A stretch of DNA of 59,262 nucleotides from NCBI RefSeq assembly GCF_002198115.1, contig NZ_NGNR01000006.1, positions 1 to 59,262 on the forward strand. The letters run 5' to 3'. Numbering within the stretch: the first letter of the stretch is position 1; each line of letters begins with the position of its first letter. Position numbers and translations under genes: made by a program. Origin of the DNA: Robiginitalea sediminis (GTDB lineage: Bacteria > Bacteroidota > Bacteroidia > Flavobacteriales > Flavobacteriaceae). Shown here piece by piece: positions 36,229-45,540 of the stretch. Under the pieces are notes generated by a model. That model searched no databases. It worked only from the letters and a program-made list of their open reading frames with translations, and was not told where the DNA came from.

Positions 36229-37023
36229 ATGAAACCACTGTCTGAAGAAATGGCCCTGGAGGTCCGGAACCTCCGGATTGGGTTTGCAGAAAGCAATCCC
36301 CCCATATCCCTGTCCGGGCCGGTAGACCTGAAACTCCCCCCGGGAACCCTGACCGCCATTGTCGGGGTCAATGGGGTCGGCAAGACCACCCTGCTGCGGA
36401 CGCTTTGCGGCCTGCACCCGCCTTTAAGTGGCGATATCTTCTGGAAAGGGTTGTCCCTGGATGCGATCCCGGGATCCCGACGTGCCTCCCTGTTAAGCAT
36501 TGTCCTGACCGAGCCGCCGGCATCCCGGAACCTGACCGTAGCGGAAATGGTAGGTCTGGGACGGCATCCCTACACCAATTGGGCCGGGCGGTTTTCGGAG
36601 GAGGACCGCAGGCAGGTGGCCGAGGTCCTCAGACGCATGGACCTGGAAACCCTGGCCCACCGGGCCTGCCACACCCTGAGCGACGGGCAGTTGCAACGCG
36701 CCCTGATTGCCCGGGCTTTGGCACAGGACACCCCCCTGATGCTCCTGGACGAACCCACTACCCACCTGGACCTCTACCACAAGGTCAAAATTTTGAAAAC
36801 CCTGGGGCAGATTGCGCGCGATACCTCAAAAGCCGTGGTCTTTACCACCCACGAAATTGGCCTGGCCCTTCAACTCTGCGACCTGATGCTGATCCTCAAG
36901 GAAGAGCAGGCGCGCTTTGGCGCCCCTTGTGAACTCATAGAAGCTGGGGATTTCAACACGCTTTTCCCCGAGGATGCGATCCGCTTCGACTCCAAAACGG
37001 GAACGTTCCGGGTGCGGAAGTAA
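36229..37023 (+). CDS. btuD: ABC transporter ATP-binding protein (BtuD/FecE-like)
   Basis: A 264-residue ATPase. Walker A (GVNGVGKTT), Q-loop, signature (LSDGQLQRALIARALAQ, with LSDGQ for LSGGQ), Walker B (LMLLDEPTTHLD) and the switch His (TTHEIG) are intact. It energises the permease encoded 51 bases upstream. Together with btuF and btuC it completes the importer that follows the riboswitch-controlled outer-membrane receptor. Confidence 0.93.
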   Translation: MKPLSEEMALEVRNLRIGFAESNPPISLSGPVDLKLPPGTLTAIVGVNGVGKTTLLRTLCGLHPPLSGDIFWKGLSLDAIPGSRRASLLSIVLTEPPASRNLTVAEMVGLGRHPYTNWAGRFSEEDRRQVAEVLRRMDLETLAHRACHTLSDGQLQRALIARALAQDTPLMLLDEPTTHLDLYHKVKILKTLGQIARDTSKAVVFTTHEIGLALQLCDLMLILKEEQARFGAPCELIEAGDFNTLFPEDAIRFDSKTGTFRVRK

Positions 37024-37089
37024 TCGGCCCTTTCCTGCATACATTCTTCGGCCTTCTTGTTATCTTTACCCAAAAGACGCTTTATTCCC

Positions 37090-38460
37090 ATGGATGTGAT
37101 GTGGACAGTTGCCATTGCAGTGGTATGCCTCGGGGTGGGATTCCTGTTGGGGAGCTATATCCTCAGGCTGAAAACCCAATCCGCCCAAAGCGCCCTGGCC
37201 GAAAGGGAACGGCTTCTGGGGCAGAACCTGGAGCAATTGGGAGATTCCCTGGCACAGGAGCGCGAACGCGCCCAAACCTTACAACGGGAGCGCGAGGGCC
37301 TGCGGGAAACCCTTGTGCGCAAGGAATCGGAAATGGAAAGCCTGCAGGAAAAACACCGGGAACAGCGCAAGGCCCTGGATGAGATGCAGCAGACCTTTTC
37401 CAAGGAGTTCGAGAACCTGGCCAATAAGATCCTCGACGAGAAGAGCCTGAAATTCACGGAGCAAAACCAGAAGAACATCCGCAATATCCTGACCCCCTTA
37501 CAGGAACGCATCCAGCTTTTCGAAAAGAAAGTGGAAGAAACGCGGAAGGAAAACTACGGCATCCATCAGGCCCTGCGGGAACAATTGCTCAACCTGCAGA
37601 ATCAGAACCTGAAAATCAGCCAGGAGGCTGAGAACCTCACCCGGGCCCTCAAAGGAGACAGCAAGATGCAGGGGAACTGGGGCGAGTTGGTGCTGGAGCG
37701 CGTCCTGGAAAAATCCGGCCTGGAACGGGACCGGGAATATTCGGTACAGCAGAGCTTTACCCGTCCGGATGGTACCCGCCTGCTTCCGGATGTGATAATC
37801 CACCTGCCCAATGGCAATAAGATGGTGGTAGACTCCAAGGTGTCCCTTACGGACTATGAGCGCTATGTCAACGCGGAGGAAACCGAGCGGGAGCGGCACC
37901 TTAAAGACCACGTGAATTCCATCAAAAGGCATGTGGAGCAGCTTTCGGCCAAGAAATACGAGGACCTTTACGAGATGGAGAGCCCGGATTTCGTATTGAT
38001 GTTCATTCCCATCGAGACGGCCTTTACCATAGCCATCAATTACGACAACGAGATTTACAATACGGCCTTTGCCAGGAATATCGTCATCGTGACCCCAAGT
38101 ACCCTACTAGCCACCCTCAGGACCATCGACAGCATGTGGAGCAGCGAAAAACAGCGGCGCAATGCCCTGGAAATCGCCCGTCAGGCCGGCGCGCTTTACG
38201 ATAAATTCGTAGGCTTTGCGGAGGACCTCACCGAGGTGGGCCGGAAAATGGACCTGGCCAAGAAAGACTACGAAGGGGCTATGAACAAACTCGTGGGCGG
38301 GCGGGGCAACCTGGTTACCCGTGTGGAAAACCTCAAAAAACTGGGAGCCAAAGCCAAAAAGAATATGCAGGAGCCGCTGCTCAGGCGCGCCGGCGATACC
38401 GAAGCGGACCCCCTTCCCGAATACGAATCACAGGACAACCCAAATGCCATCGGATCATGA
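37090..38460 (+). CDS. rmuC: DNA recombination protein RmuC
   Basis: A 456-residue protein with an N-terminal membrane helix (VAIAVVCLGVGFLLGSYIL-like, residues about 5-25), a long coiled coil (about 30-150), and the conserved RmuC core (GNWGELVLERVLEKSGL, DVIIHLPNGNKMVVDSKVSL, DFVLMFIPIE). RmuC limits recombination at inverted repeats; a nuclease-like fold is proposed. The start is at MDVMWTV. Its stop overlaps the next gene in ATGA. Confidence 0.93.
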   Translation: MDVMWTVAIAVVCLGVGFLLGSYILRLKTQSAQSALAERERLLGQNLEQLGDSLAQERERAQTLQREREGLRETLVRKESEMESLQEKHREQRKALDEMQQTFSKEFENLANKILDEKSLKFTEQNQKNIRNILTPLQERIQLFEKKVEETRKENYGIHQALREQLLNLQNQNLKISQEAENLTRALKGDSKMQGNWGELVLERVLEKSGLERDREYSVQQSFTRPDGTRLLPDVIIHLPNGNKMVVDSKVSLTDYERYVNAEETERERHLKDHVNSIKRHVEQLSAKKYEDLYEMESPDFVLMFIPIETAFTIAINYDNEIYNTAFARNIVIVTPSTLLATLRTIDSMWSSEKQRRNALEIARQAGALYDKFVGFAEDLTEVGRKMDLAKKDYEGAMNKLVGGRGNLVTRVENLKKLGAKAKKNMQEPLLRRAGDTEADPLPEYESQDNPNAIGS

Positions 38461-38822
38461 AAAAAGCCCTGTTTACGACCTTGTTGATTATCCTGGCCCT
38501 CTTTTTTGCGGTCTATGCCTTCCTGTACTATGTCCCCTACAGCGACGGGGTTCGGTCCGGGGAGCTCATTAAATTCAGCCATAAAGGCTTTGTGGTCAAA
38601 ACCTGGGAAGGGGAAATCAGCCAGGGCATCTCCGGGGCGCAGATCTTCTCCTTTTCGGTCCTGGACAAGGACCAGGAGGTGATCGATAATATGGTGGAAT
38701 ACCAGGGGGAATACGTCAAACTCTACTACCGGGAGCACTATGCCACCTTTCCCTGGTGGGGAGATACGAAATACTTTATTTACCGGGTAGAACGGGACCA
38801 GTCGCCACATGTGCGGCAATAA
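38457..38822 (+). CDS. Small membrane-anchored hypothetical protein
   Basis: A 121-residue protein with one N-terminal hydrophobic helix (ALFTTLLIILALFFAVYAFLY) and a small polar domain with YSDGVRSGELIKFSHKGFVVKTWEGE, which looks like an OB- or beta-sandwich-type fold. I do not know its function. It begins inside the rmuC stop (ATGA) and its end overlaps the convergent pgl gene by 47 bases. Confidence 0.7.
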   Translation: MKKALFTTLLIILALFFAVYAFLYYVPYSDGVRSGELIKFSHKGFVVKTWEGEISQGISGAQIFSFSVLDKDQEVIDNMVEYQGEYVKLYYREHYATFPWWGDTKYFIYRVERDQSPHVRQ

Positions 38823-39540
38823 ATTCCGGGGATAACCCACTGGCCGCCTCCTGGTCCAGCAACCAGATCAGTTCCCCGGATTCGGGGCGTACCCTGGCGG
38901 CCGGATACAGGGCTTCGGCCCCCTTACCTTCCAGGATTTCCTTTACTTTTTCGGCCTTGGCACCTCCGGTGACTAAAAACACGATCCGTCGGGCCCCGTT
39001 GATCCAACCCCCGGTAAGGGTAATACGCTGTTGCCCGGACACCGGGTGGGTGGCCACCTCACACCCGCGCGGAGAATCCCAAAGGGACATCTGGTGCGGG
39101 AAAACCGAGGCGGTATGCCCGTCATCCCCCATCCCCAGCAGAACCAGGTCAAAGCGGGGCATACCCCAAGCTTTGGGCAACCGATCCCGTATAAGGGCCT
39201 CGTAACGCCGCGCTTCCTGCTGCGGGTCCTCCTCCCCTCTGATGCGGTGGATGTTGGATGGGTCCGCGCTGATATGGTCAAAGAGGTGCTGCCGGGTCAT
39301 TCCGTAGTTGCTTTCGGGGTCCCCGGGCCCCACGCAACGCTCGTCCCCCCAGAAAAATTCCAGACGATCCCACGGGACAGTCGCGGAGGCATCGGCAGCC
39401 CAATGGTCGAAGAGGATTTTAGGGGTACTACCCCCGGAGAGAGCCAGGTACCGGAAGGATTCTTCCCGGCACCAACCTTCAAAGCGACGGGCCATGTGGG
39501 CGGCGACCCCGGCTTGGGTATTCAGGATTCGGATTTCCAT
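38776..39540 (-). CDS. pgl: 6-phosphogluconolactonase
   Basis: A 254-residue enzyme of the oxidative pentose phosphate pathway (6-phosphogluconolactone to 6-phosphogluconate). The DevB/SOL family marks are ALSGGSTPK, FFWGDERCV, ESNYGMTRQHL and LLGMGDDGHTASVFP. It lies 3 bases after zwf, in the same operon. Its last 47 bases overlap the convergent hypothetical gene, so the C-terminal extension may be strain specific. Confidence 0.94.
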   Translation of the reverse strand: MEIRILNTQAGVAAHMARRFEGWCREESFRYLALSGGSTPKILFDHWAADASATVPWDRLEFFWGDERCVGPGDPESNYGMTRQHLFDHISADPSNIHRIRGEEDPQQEARRYEALIRDRLPKAWGMPRFDLVLLGMGDDGHTASVFPHQMSLWDSPRGCEVATHPVSGQQRITLTGGWINGARRIVFLVTGGAKAEKVKEILEGKGAEALYPAARVRPESGELIWLLDQEAASGLSPEFIAAHVATGPVLPGK

Positions 39541-39543
39541 AGA

Positions 39544-41070
39544 TCAGTCTATTATACAGAAGCCGGGGTCGTCGCGGAGGTGTTCCCCGGGGTTACGCCA
39601 GTAATACGGGCCGTCGAAAAGCTCATCTGCATTCCTGGGCCCCCACATCCCGGCGGTATAGCCATAGGTATCCACCCCTTCCCCCTTTTTCCAGAAGTCG
39701 AGGATGGGGTCCACGAATTCCCAGGCCGCCTCAACCTCATCGGCACGGGCATAAAGGGTGGCATCGCCCTGCATGGCATCGAGCAGGAGGCGCTCATAGG
39801 CGTCCATGACCCGGTTTTCCGACAGGTCGGAGTAGTAGAATTCCAGGTTGGCCCGCTCTACACTGAACCCCTGCCCGGGTACTTTGACCCCGAATTTGAT
39901 CAGGATGCCCTCGTTGGGCTGGATCCGGATAATGAGTTTATTGTCTTTGCTGTCCATGCCGGACTCCCGGAAAATCTGGTGGTGGGGAGACTGGAAGTGG
40001 ATTACGATTTCGGTTACGCGGGTAGGCATGCGCTTGGCCGTGCGGACATAGAAGGGGACACCAGCCCAGCGCCAGTTGTCCACATAGAATTTTAAGGCCG
40101 CATAGGTTTCCGTGGTACTGTGCGGGTCTACCCCGGGCTCTTCCCGGTACCCCGGGACCTCTTTCCCATCCACCTGCCCAGCCAGGTATTGCCCCCGGAT
40201 GGTATTGCGGTGGAGGGTTTCGGCGTCGCGCATGATGCGCAGCGACTTCAGGGCCTTGACTTTCTCGTTGCGGATAGACTCCGCATCCGGGCCTATGGGC
40301 GGTTCCATCACTACCAGGGAAACGATCTGAAGCAAGTGGTTCTGGAACATATCCCGAAGTGCCCCGGCCGTATCGTAATACCCGCCGCGCTTGCCTACCC
40401 CTACACTTTCGGCATTGGTGATCTCCACATGGCGGATGTAATTCCGGTTCCAGAGGGGTTCAAAAATGGAATTTGAAAACCGGGTAACCAGCAGGTTTTG
40501 AACGGTTTCCTTCCCCAGGTAGTGGTCTATACGGTAGATCTGGGCTTCGTCAAAATACTGCTGCAGGCCGCGGTTCAGGGCCCTGGCCGTCTGCAGGTCG
40601 TACCCGAAGGGTTTTTCCACGATAAGCCTCCTGTGCCCTGTGCTGGTGTCGGCCAGGCCGCTGGCGTGCAGGTTCCGGGCCACGGACTCGTAGATTTTAG
40701 GGGGTACAGACAGGTAAAACATCGCATTCCCATCGGTTTGCTCGCTTTGGTGGAGGGCTTCGATCCGCTCCGCCAGCTTCACGTAGTCGGTATCATAACT
40801 CTCCCCCAACCCGAAATAAAAGAGCTTACGTGCAAATTCCCTGCGAAGGCCGTGGTTGCCAATGGTCTCGGGGATGTGGGGGTTGTCTACCGCCAGCCGA
40901 TTGCGAAACGCTTCATCGTCCCCATTGCTGCGGCTAACCCCCAGCACGGCAAAGTGTTCCGGGAGGTGGCCCCCTTGATACAGGTCAAAGAGGGAGGGTA
41001 TGAGCTTCCGCTCGGTAAGGTCACCGGAGGCGCCGAAAATAATGAGCAACTGGTTGGGTATTCGCTGCAT
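39544..41070 (-). CDS. zwf: Glucose-6-phosphate 1-dehydrogenase
   Basis: A 508-residue enzyme, first step of the oxidative pentose phosphate pathway, forming NADPH. The dinucleotide motif GASGDLTERKL, the active-site signature RIDHYLGKE and the EKPFG motif are intact. It leads the zwf-pgl operon and is divergent from the 6-phosphogluconate dehydrogenase gene, so the three enzymes of the branch are encoded together. Confidence 0.97.
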   Translation of the reverse strand: MQRIPNQLLIIFGASGDLTERKLIPSLFDLYQGGHLPEHFAVLGVSRSNGDDEAFRNRLAVDNPHIPETIGNHGLRREFARKLFYFGLGESYDTDYVKLAERIEALHQSEQTDGNAMFYLSVPPKIYESVARNLHASGLADTSTGHRRLIVEKPFGYDLQTARALNRGLQQYFDEAQIYRIDHYLGKETVQNLLVTRFSNSIFEPLWNRNYIRHVEITNAESVGVGKRGGYYDTAGALRDMFQNHLLQIVSLVVMEPPIGPDAESIRNEKVKALKSLRIMRDAETLHRNTIRGQYLAGQVDGKEVPGYREEPGVDPHSTTETYAALKFYVDNWRWAGVPFYVRTAKRMPTRVTEIVIHFQSPHHQIFRESGMDSKDNKLIIRIQPNEGILIKFGVKVPGQGFSVERANLEFYYSDLSENRVMDAYERLLLDAMQGDATLYARADEVEAAWEFVDPILDFWKKGEGVDTYGYTAGMWGPRNADELFDGPYYWRNPGEHLRDDPGFCIID

Positions 41071-41144
41071 GGTTCCCGGTTTATCTACCCCCGGAACGCA
41101 GGCCAGCAGCGTGTGTTCCCGGGCGTGAAATGGATAATTTGCCC

Positions 41145-41152
41145 TATTTTTG
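41145..41152 (+). promoter_or_regulatory. -7 element TATTTTTG of gnd
   Basis: A TAnnTTTG match 68 bases before the gnd ATG within the 150-bp divergent gap to zwf. No convincing -33 element. Confidence 0.45.
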
Positions 41153-41220
41153 GAGGCGCAGCCAAAGATAGGGTTATTTTATGGGCGATTAAAGCCCGGC
41201 TGCACGTAAAAACGGACACC

Positions 41221-42633
41221 ATGTCAACATCGGATCCCAGTGTTTTCGGACTTATCGGCCTTGGCGTAATGGGGCGCAACTTTATTCTCAATGTAGCGGA
41301 AAAGGGCTTTTCGGCCCTGGGGTACGACCTGGATCCGGAAAAAGTAGCAGCCCTGGAAGAAGCAGGCGCGCAAACAGGCCGTGTAAAGGCTACCACAGAC
41401 CTCGCGACTTTCGTCTCAGGGCTGGAGCGCCCACGCAGGATCATGCTCCTGGTCCCGGCCGGAAACCCGGTGGATGCCGTAATAGAATCCTTGTTGCCAC
41501 ACCTGGAAAAGGGGGACATTGTTGTAGATGGCGGAAATTCACACTACAGGGATACCGACCGCAGGGAGGCTTCCCTGGCAACGGCCGGGATCCACTTTTT
41601 CGGGGCAGGGGTGTCCGGGGGTGCCGAAGGCGCCCGCAGGGGCCCGAGTATTATGCCCGGAGGCTCGCGGGACGCCTATGCCTACCTGAAACCTGTTTTT
41701 GAAGCCGTGGCGGCGCGATACGACGACACCCCATGCGTGGCCTACCTGGGGGCGAAATCGGCCGGGAATTACGTTAAAATGGTCCACAACGGGATTGAAT
41801 ACGCCCTGATGCAGGCCATAGCCGAGGTCTATGATGTACTTCGCCGTGCAGGCAAATGGGACAACCCGTCCCTGGCCCGGCTTTTCGATACCTGGAACCA
41901 GGGAAGGCTGCAGTCCTTCCTGGTCGAAATAACGGCAGAAATCTTCGCCCAGCCCGACCCCTATGGCACTGGCGAATTGCTGGACCACATCCTGGACAAG
42001 GCCAAACAAAAAGGAACCGGGAAATGGACTTCCCAGGATGCCCTGGACCTGGGCATCCCCGTGCCCGCACTGGATGCTTCGGTAAGCATGCGGCAGATTT
42101 CGGCCCTGAAAGCGCTGCGCGAAAAAGCGGAGCCCCTCTTCCCCGCCCCCGAGGGGTCGGTTCTGGAGGCGGATACCCTTGCCGCAGAAGCGGAAGCGGC
42201 CCTTTACTTTGCCTTTGTAATGGCCTATGCCCAGGGCATGCACCTGCTGGCGGAAGCCTCCGAAACCTATGGCTATGAGCTGGATCTGGCCGAAATCGCA
42301 ACAATCTGGAGGGCCGGGTGTATTATCCGCGCCGGTCTTTTGGCCTCCATCACCGAAGCGTACCGGGAAAATGCCGACCTGGAAAACCTGATCCTGGCCC
42401 CGGGCTTTGCCCGCGACCTGAGAGAGAGCCTGCCGCGGGTACGGTCCTTTGTGTCCCTGGGCGTTCAAAGCGGGATCCCGTTATCTGTCATTGGCGGCAG
42501 CCTGTCCTACTTCGACGCCATGCGAAGCGGCAGACTACCCCTGAACCTGGTACAGGCCCAACGGGATTTTTTCGGGGCGCATACCTACGAGCGGACCGAC
42601 CGCGATGGTACCTTCCACACCGAGTGGCAGTAA
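41221..42633 (+). CDS. gnd: 6-phosphogluconate dehydrogenase, decarboxylating
   Basis: A 470-residue enzyme that makes ribulose 5-phosphate, CO2 and NADPH. The N-terminal nucleotide-binding motif GLIGLGVMGRNFILN, the catalytic region GVSGGAEGARRGPSIMPGG and KMVHNGIEYALMQ, and the C-terminal dimer tail are all present. Start at the ATG at 41221; the very long upstream open frame is antisense to zwf and is not real. Divergent from zwf-pgl. Confidence 0.96.
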   Translation: MSTSDPSVFGLIGLGVMGRNFILNVAEKGFSALGYDLDPEKVAALEEAGAQTGRVKATTDLATFVSGLERPRRIMLLVPAGNPVDAVIESLLPHLEKGDIVVDGGNSHYRDTDRREASLATAGIHFFGAGVSGGAEGARRGPSIMPGGSRDAYAYLKPVFEAVAARYDDTPCVAYLGAKSAGNYVKMVHNGIEYALMQAIAEVYDVLRRAGKWDNPSLARLFDTWNQGRLQSFLVEITAEIFAQPDPYGTGELLDHILDKAKQKGTGKWTSQDALDLGIPVPALDASVSMRQISALKALREKAEPLFPAPEGSVLEADTLAAEAEAALYFAFVMAYAQGMHLLAEASETYGYELDLAEIATIWRAGCIIRAGLLASITEAYRENADLENLILAPGFARDLRESLPRVRSFVSLGVQSGIPLSVIGGSLSYFDAMRSGRLPLNLVQAQRDFFGAHTYERTDRDGTFHTEWQ

Positions 42634-42637
42634 AAGC

Positions 42638-43492
42638 CTAGAAATTGAAGACCCGGCTAAGGTTAAACCCGAAATAGATATTCCCGTCTCCCCAGTCGCC
42701 CGCGGCGTTCCCCAGGAAACCGCTCTCGAAAGTGGGCTGGGCATTGGTAAAATGCAACTGGAACACGTGCCCTCCCGTCTCTATGTCCACCCCTATGGAC
42801 AAGGGGTTTACAAAGGGGGACCCGTCGGCACGGTTCAGGTGCCACCCGTAATCTACATTCAGGCTCCAGCGTTTCCCTAGCTTATAGCGCCCGCCAAACC
42901 CCATCACAAACTGGGCGTTTTCCTGGGGAGCGTAATCCACGTAGCCCTCATGGAAGAAGGTAGGCATGAGCTGCAGGGAGAGTTTCTCGTTGAACTTCCG
43001 GGATATCAGCAGTTGCTGGGTAACCGAGAGCCGTTCCGCAAAACCGATGGGCTGCTGTACCAGGTCCTCGTCCAGGAAGGTGTTGACCGCCGCCTGGGAA
43101 TACCCGACCAGGGTTACCGGAGAACCTGGCCCCTGTTGTATCAGGCGGTATTTCAACGAGGTTTCATAGGTCTTGTTAAAGGAATTCCGGGAAAAAGAAA
43201 CGTCTACCCCGTCGGAGATCCCATAGAGAAATTGCAGGCGGGTATTGGCGGCATCCAGGCCGAAGAAATCGTCGATCCCGTTTTTGATGCTGCCAAAGCG
43301 GTGGGAAATGATAAAATAAAACTCCCGCTTATAGAGCATTTTGGTCGATTCGAAATTGACAATCTTCAGGCCCTTAAAGGCGAAGTCCGTGACCCGGGCG
43401 GTGTCTTTCCGCTCCAGGGAAGCCAGGAGATCGTCCTGGGAAAACAGAAGAAAGGGCATGCATAACAACAGCAGGGCAATGGTCTTTTTCAT
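42638..43492 (-). CDS. DUF5777 family beta-barrel protein
   Basis: A 284-residue protein with a signal peptide (MKKTIALLLLCMPFLLFSQ, start at 43492) followed by alternating beta strands rich in Tyr/Phe and ending in VFNF, as expected of a small outer-membrane barrel. It matches DUF5777. It sits beside, and divergent from, genes for a cytochrome and a YceI protein, which are its usual companions in flavobacteria, as I recall. Confidence 0.82.
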   Translation of the reverse strand: MKKTIALLLLCMPFLLFSQDDLLASLERKDTARVTDFAFKGLKIVNFESTKMLYKREFYFIISHRFGSIKNGIDDFFGLDAANTRLQFLYGISDGVDVSFSRNSFNKTYETSLKYRLIQQGPGSPVTLVGYSQAAVNTFLDEDLVQQPIGFAERLSVTQQLLISRKFNEKLSLQLMPTFFHEGYVDYAPQENAQFVMGFGGRYKLGKRWSLNVDYGWHLNRADGSPFVNPLSIGVDIETGGHVFQLHFTNAQPTFESGFLGNAAGDWGDGNIYFGFNLSRVFNF

Positions 43493-43520
43493 AGCTGGAT
43501 TTTTGTTTAAGGGTTTTGGC

Positions 43521-43547
43521 AAAAACCGGCAGAAGCCCCCGGTTTTT
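43521..43547. terminator. Terminator-like hairpin in the DUF5777 leader
   Basis: Perfect 9-bp arms AAAAACCGG (43521-43529) and CCGGTTTTT (43539-43547) around a 9-base loop, 28 bases upstream of the DUF5777 start. On either strand it has the form of an intrinsic terminator. It could be an attenuator in the leader or a boundary between the divergent units. Confidence 0.5.
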
Positions 43548-43765
43548 CCGGTTGATTCAATTAAACATACAAATTCTTTGGAAACCCATATGGCTGATAA
43601 TAAAATATTTAAACCCTTTGATGATTTTGTTTAAGCTTTGCGCAACCATCGGGCTTACTCGCCATCTATTCAAAAAACCATCCCGTTCCCAAATACCCTG
43701 CAAAGCAGCCTTTTTTGCCGCTCTGCCCCGGGTTAAGGCCACGGACAAATCAACTCAGAACCGCT

Positions 43766-44158
43766 ATGAAAAGAATTGCCACCACAGGTGTTTTATGCCT
43801 CCTCCTTATTGGGATGTCCTGTTCCGGAGGAGACAACGAGGAAGGGGTACCCCCGGAAAACAACAACACCAACAACCCAACACCCAACCCAGACCCGGAC
43901 ACCTCTGCAGACCTTTCCTATGCAGACGATATTCGCCCTATCTTTACGGCCAATTGCAACTCGTGCCATGGGGACCCACCTACCCAGCAGGCCCCCATGT
44001 CCTTAACCACGCTTCAGGAAGTGATTAGTGCCGTAAACGACAGGAACCTGCTGACCCGACTCAACAGCGCCAGCAGCCCGATGCCTCCCGCAGGACGCCT
44101 CCCCCTGGCCACCCGGCAACTCATCGCGGACTGGGTAGACCAAGGTTTCCCGGAATGA
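43766..44158 (+). CDS. Small c-type cytochrome lipoprotein
   Basis: A 130-residue lipoprotein (MKRIATTGVLCLLLIGMSCSGG) with a low-complexity Asn/Pro/Asp linker (residues about 30-48) and one haem-binding motif CNSCHGD. The fold looks like the planctomycete-type cytochrome C domain (YADDIRPIFTANCNSCHG). The start is at 43766. Its stop overlaps the YceI start in ATGA, so the two are coupled. Confidence 0.85.
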   Translation: MKRIATTGVLCLLLIGMSCSGGDNEEGVPPENNNTNNPTPNPDPDTSADLSYADDIRPIFTANCNSCHGDPPTQQAPMSLTTLQEVISAVNDRNLLTRLNSASSPMPPAGRLPLATRQLIADWVDQGFPE

Positions 44159-44697
44159 AAAGACTCCTGTTTGTATTGCTGTTATTACTGGCGCAGCCCA
44201 TTTTTGCACAGGGCAGACTCTCGGCCACTTCCGGGGAGGTTCGGCTGAATGCTTCCACCCCCCTGGAGGATATCAATGCCGTCAATACCCAAATCAGCGC
44301 CGCACTGGATGCCTCCACTGGCGAGATAGCTGTCCTGCTGCTTATCCGGGAGTTTGAATTCCGCAAACGCCTGATGCAGGAACACTTCAACGAGAACTAC
44401 ATGGAGTCCGACAAATACCCCAGGGCCACTATAAAAGGTACCCTGGGGGCAACCCTGCAACTGGCAGACGGCGCATCGGAAACCTTCACCCTGTCCGGGG
44501 CGCTGGATATCCACGGGGTCACCCGGGATGTGGAAATCCCCGTGCTGATCAGCCGGCAGGGCGATAGCTATACGCTCAGTTGTGATTTCATCGTGGACTC
44601 GGAAGCCCACGAGATTGAGGTACCCCGAATGCTTTTCAAGAAAATAGCGCGGGAAGTTCAGGTAACGGTGACCCTGGTGCTGGAACCCGCCCGGTAA
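44155..44697 (+). CDS. YceI family lipocalin-like protein
   Basis: A 180-residue exported protein with a signal peptide ending in FAQG. The YceI domain is clear: FEFRKRLMQEHFNENYMESDKYPRA and GALDIHGVTRDVEIPVLI. YceI proteins bind isoprenoid-type lipids in the periplasm. Co-translated with the cytochrome gene; a redox-lipid role for the module is an inference. Confidence 0.9.
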   Translation: MKRLLFVLLLLLAQPIFAQGRLSATSGEVRLNASTPLEDINAVNTQISAALDASTGEIAVLLLIREFEFRKRLMQEHFNENYMESDKYPRATIKGTLGATLQLADGASETFTLSGALDIHGVTRDVEIPVLISRQGDSYTLSCDFIVDSEAHEIEVPRMLFKKIAREVQVTVTLVLEPAR

Positions 44698-44815
44698 GGG
44701 CTTTAAAACGGTTTTTTGTGCGACCGCAGGGAACACCGAATCGCATAGCCGAAAAAATGTGCGTACCGGGTTGCGAATCTCTGCGGAGGCGGATACAACC
44801 GAACCCTTGATGGTG

Positions 44816-44823
44816 TACCTTTG
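44816..44823 (+). promoter_or_regulatory. -7 element TACCTTTG of the YkgJ-family gene
   Basis: A TAnnTTTG match overlapping the TTG at 44821. Transcription would start near 44830, so translation cannot begin at 44821 and the next TTG in frame (44842) is preferred. Confidence 0.5.
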
Positions 44824-44841
44824 GTGCCTTGTTCATATTGC

Positions 44842-45435
44842 TTGTCGATATACACTAAAGTCCGGGCGGTGGAGCGGGAGTTCCGCCACCTGGAGAAGGA
44901 GGTAGCCGCCTTCCAACAGGCTACGGGACTGTCTTGCCTGGCGCGGTGTGGCCGCTGTTGCCACTATCCGGATATTTCTGCCACCCCCCTGGAATTTTTA
45001 CCCCTAGCCTACCACCTGTATAAAACCGGGCAGGCCGAAACCTGGCTGGAACGCATTACTTTGGAAAGCACCGGGTTATGCCCACTCTTCAAACCGGTGT
45101 TGCGAGAAACAGACCCTGGGTTCTGCGGTTCGTACCCCCATCGCGGTCTGGTGTGCCGCCTTTTCGGGTTTTCAGCTATCCGGGACAAACAGGGTGTGGC
45201 ACGGCTGGCCACCTGCAAACCGCTCAAGGAAGAACGGGGGTACGATGTACAACGGGCCGACCAACATGTTGCAGAAGGCAGGGAGGTACCGGTTATGCAC
45301 GACTACTATTTCCGCCTAATGGCCATAGACCCGGCCTTATCCCGCCAACTGGTTCCCATCCGGGAAGCCATCCGTCAGGCCTTGCTGGCCGTACTGGCCT
45401 ACTACAGCTTCCGCCGGCCGCGCAAAAGTGGTTAA
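44842..45435 (+). CDS. YkgJ-type cysteine cluster protein
   Basis: A 197-residue protein with the cysteine cluster CLARCGRCCHYPDIS, a later CPLF and CGSYPHRGLVCRLFGF, as in YkgJ/UPF0153 proteins thought to bind zinc or an Fe-S cluster. Start taken at the TTG of 44842 (LSIYTKVRAVEREF), because a -7 box lies over the earlier TTG at 44821. Function unknown. Convergent with carB. Confidence 0.8.
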   Translation: MSIYTKVRAVEREFRHLEKEVAAFQQATGLSCLARCGRCCHYPDISATPLEFLPLAYHLYKTGQAETWLERITLESTGLCPLFKPVLRETDPGFCGSYPHRGLVCRLFGFSAIRDKQGVARLATCKPLKEERGYDVQRADQHVAEGREVPVMHDYYFRLMAIDPALSRQLVPIREAIRQALLAVLAYYSFRRPRKSG

Positions 45436-45447
45436 TGGAGGCCGGGC

Positions 45448-45481
45448 AAAAAAAACCAGCCTCAGGAAAACCGTGGCTGGT
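45448..45481 (-). terminator. Terminator between the YkgJ-family gene and carB
   Basis: A 7-bp stem ACCAGCC/GGCTGGT (45455-45461 and 45475-45481) followed on the minus strand by eight T. It lies about 100 bases downstream of carB. Confidence 0.65.
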
Positions 45482-45540
45482 AAAGTATACCTAACCGGGA
45501 AATGCCGCGCTGGCCTGGCTCCCGGGATACGATCAAACAA

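Noticed and set aside
40498-41220. Long N-terminal extension in frame with gnd
   Set aside because: It is antisense to zwf, and gnd aligns with its family from the ATG at 41221.
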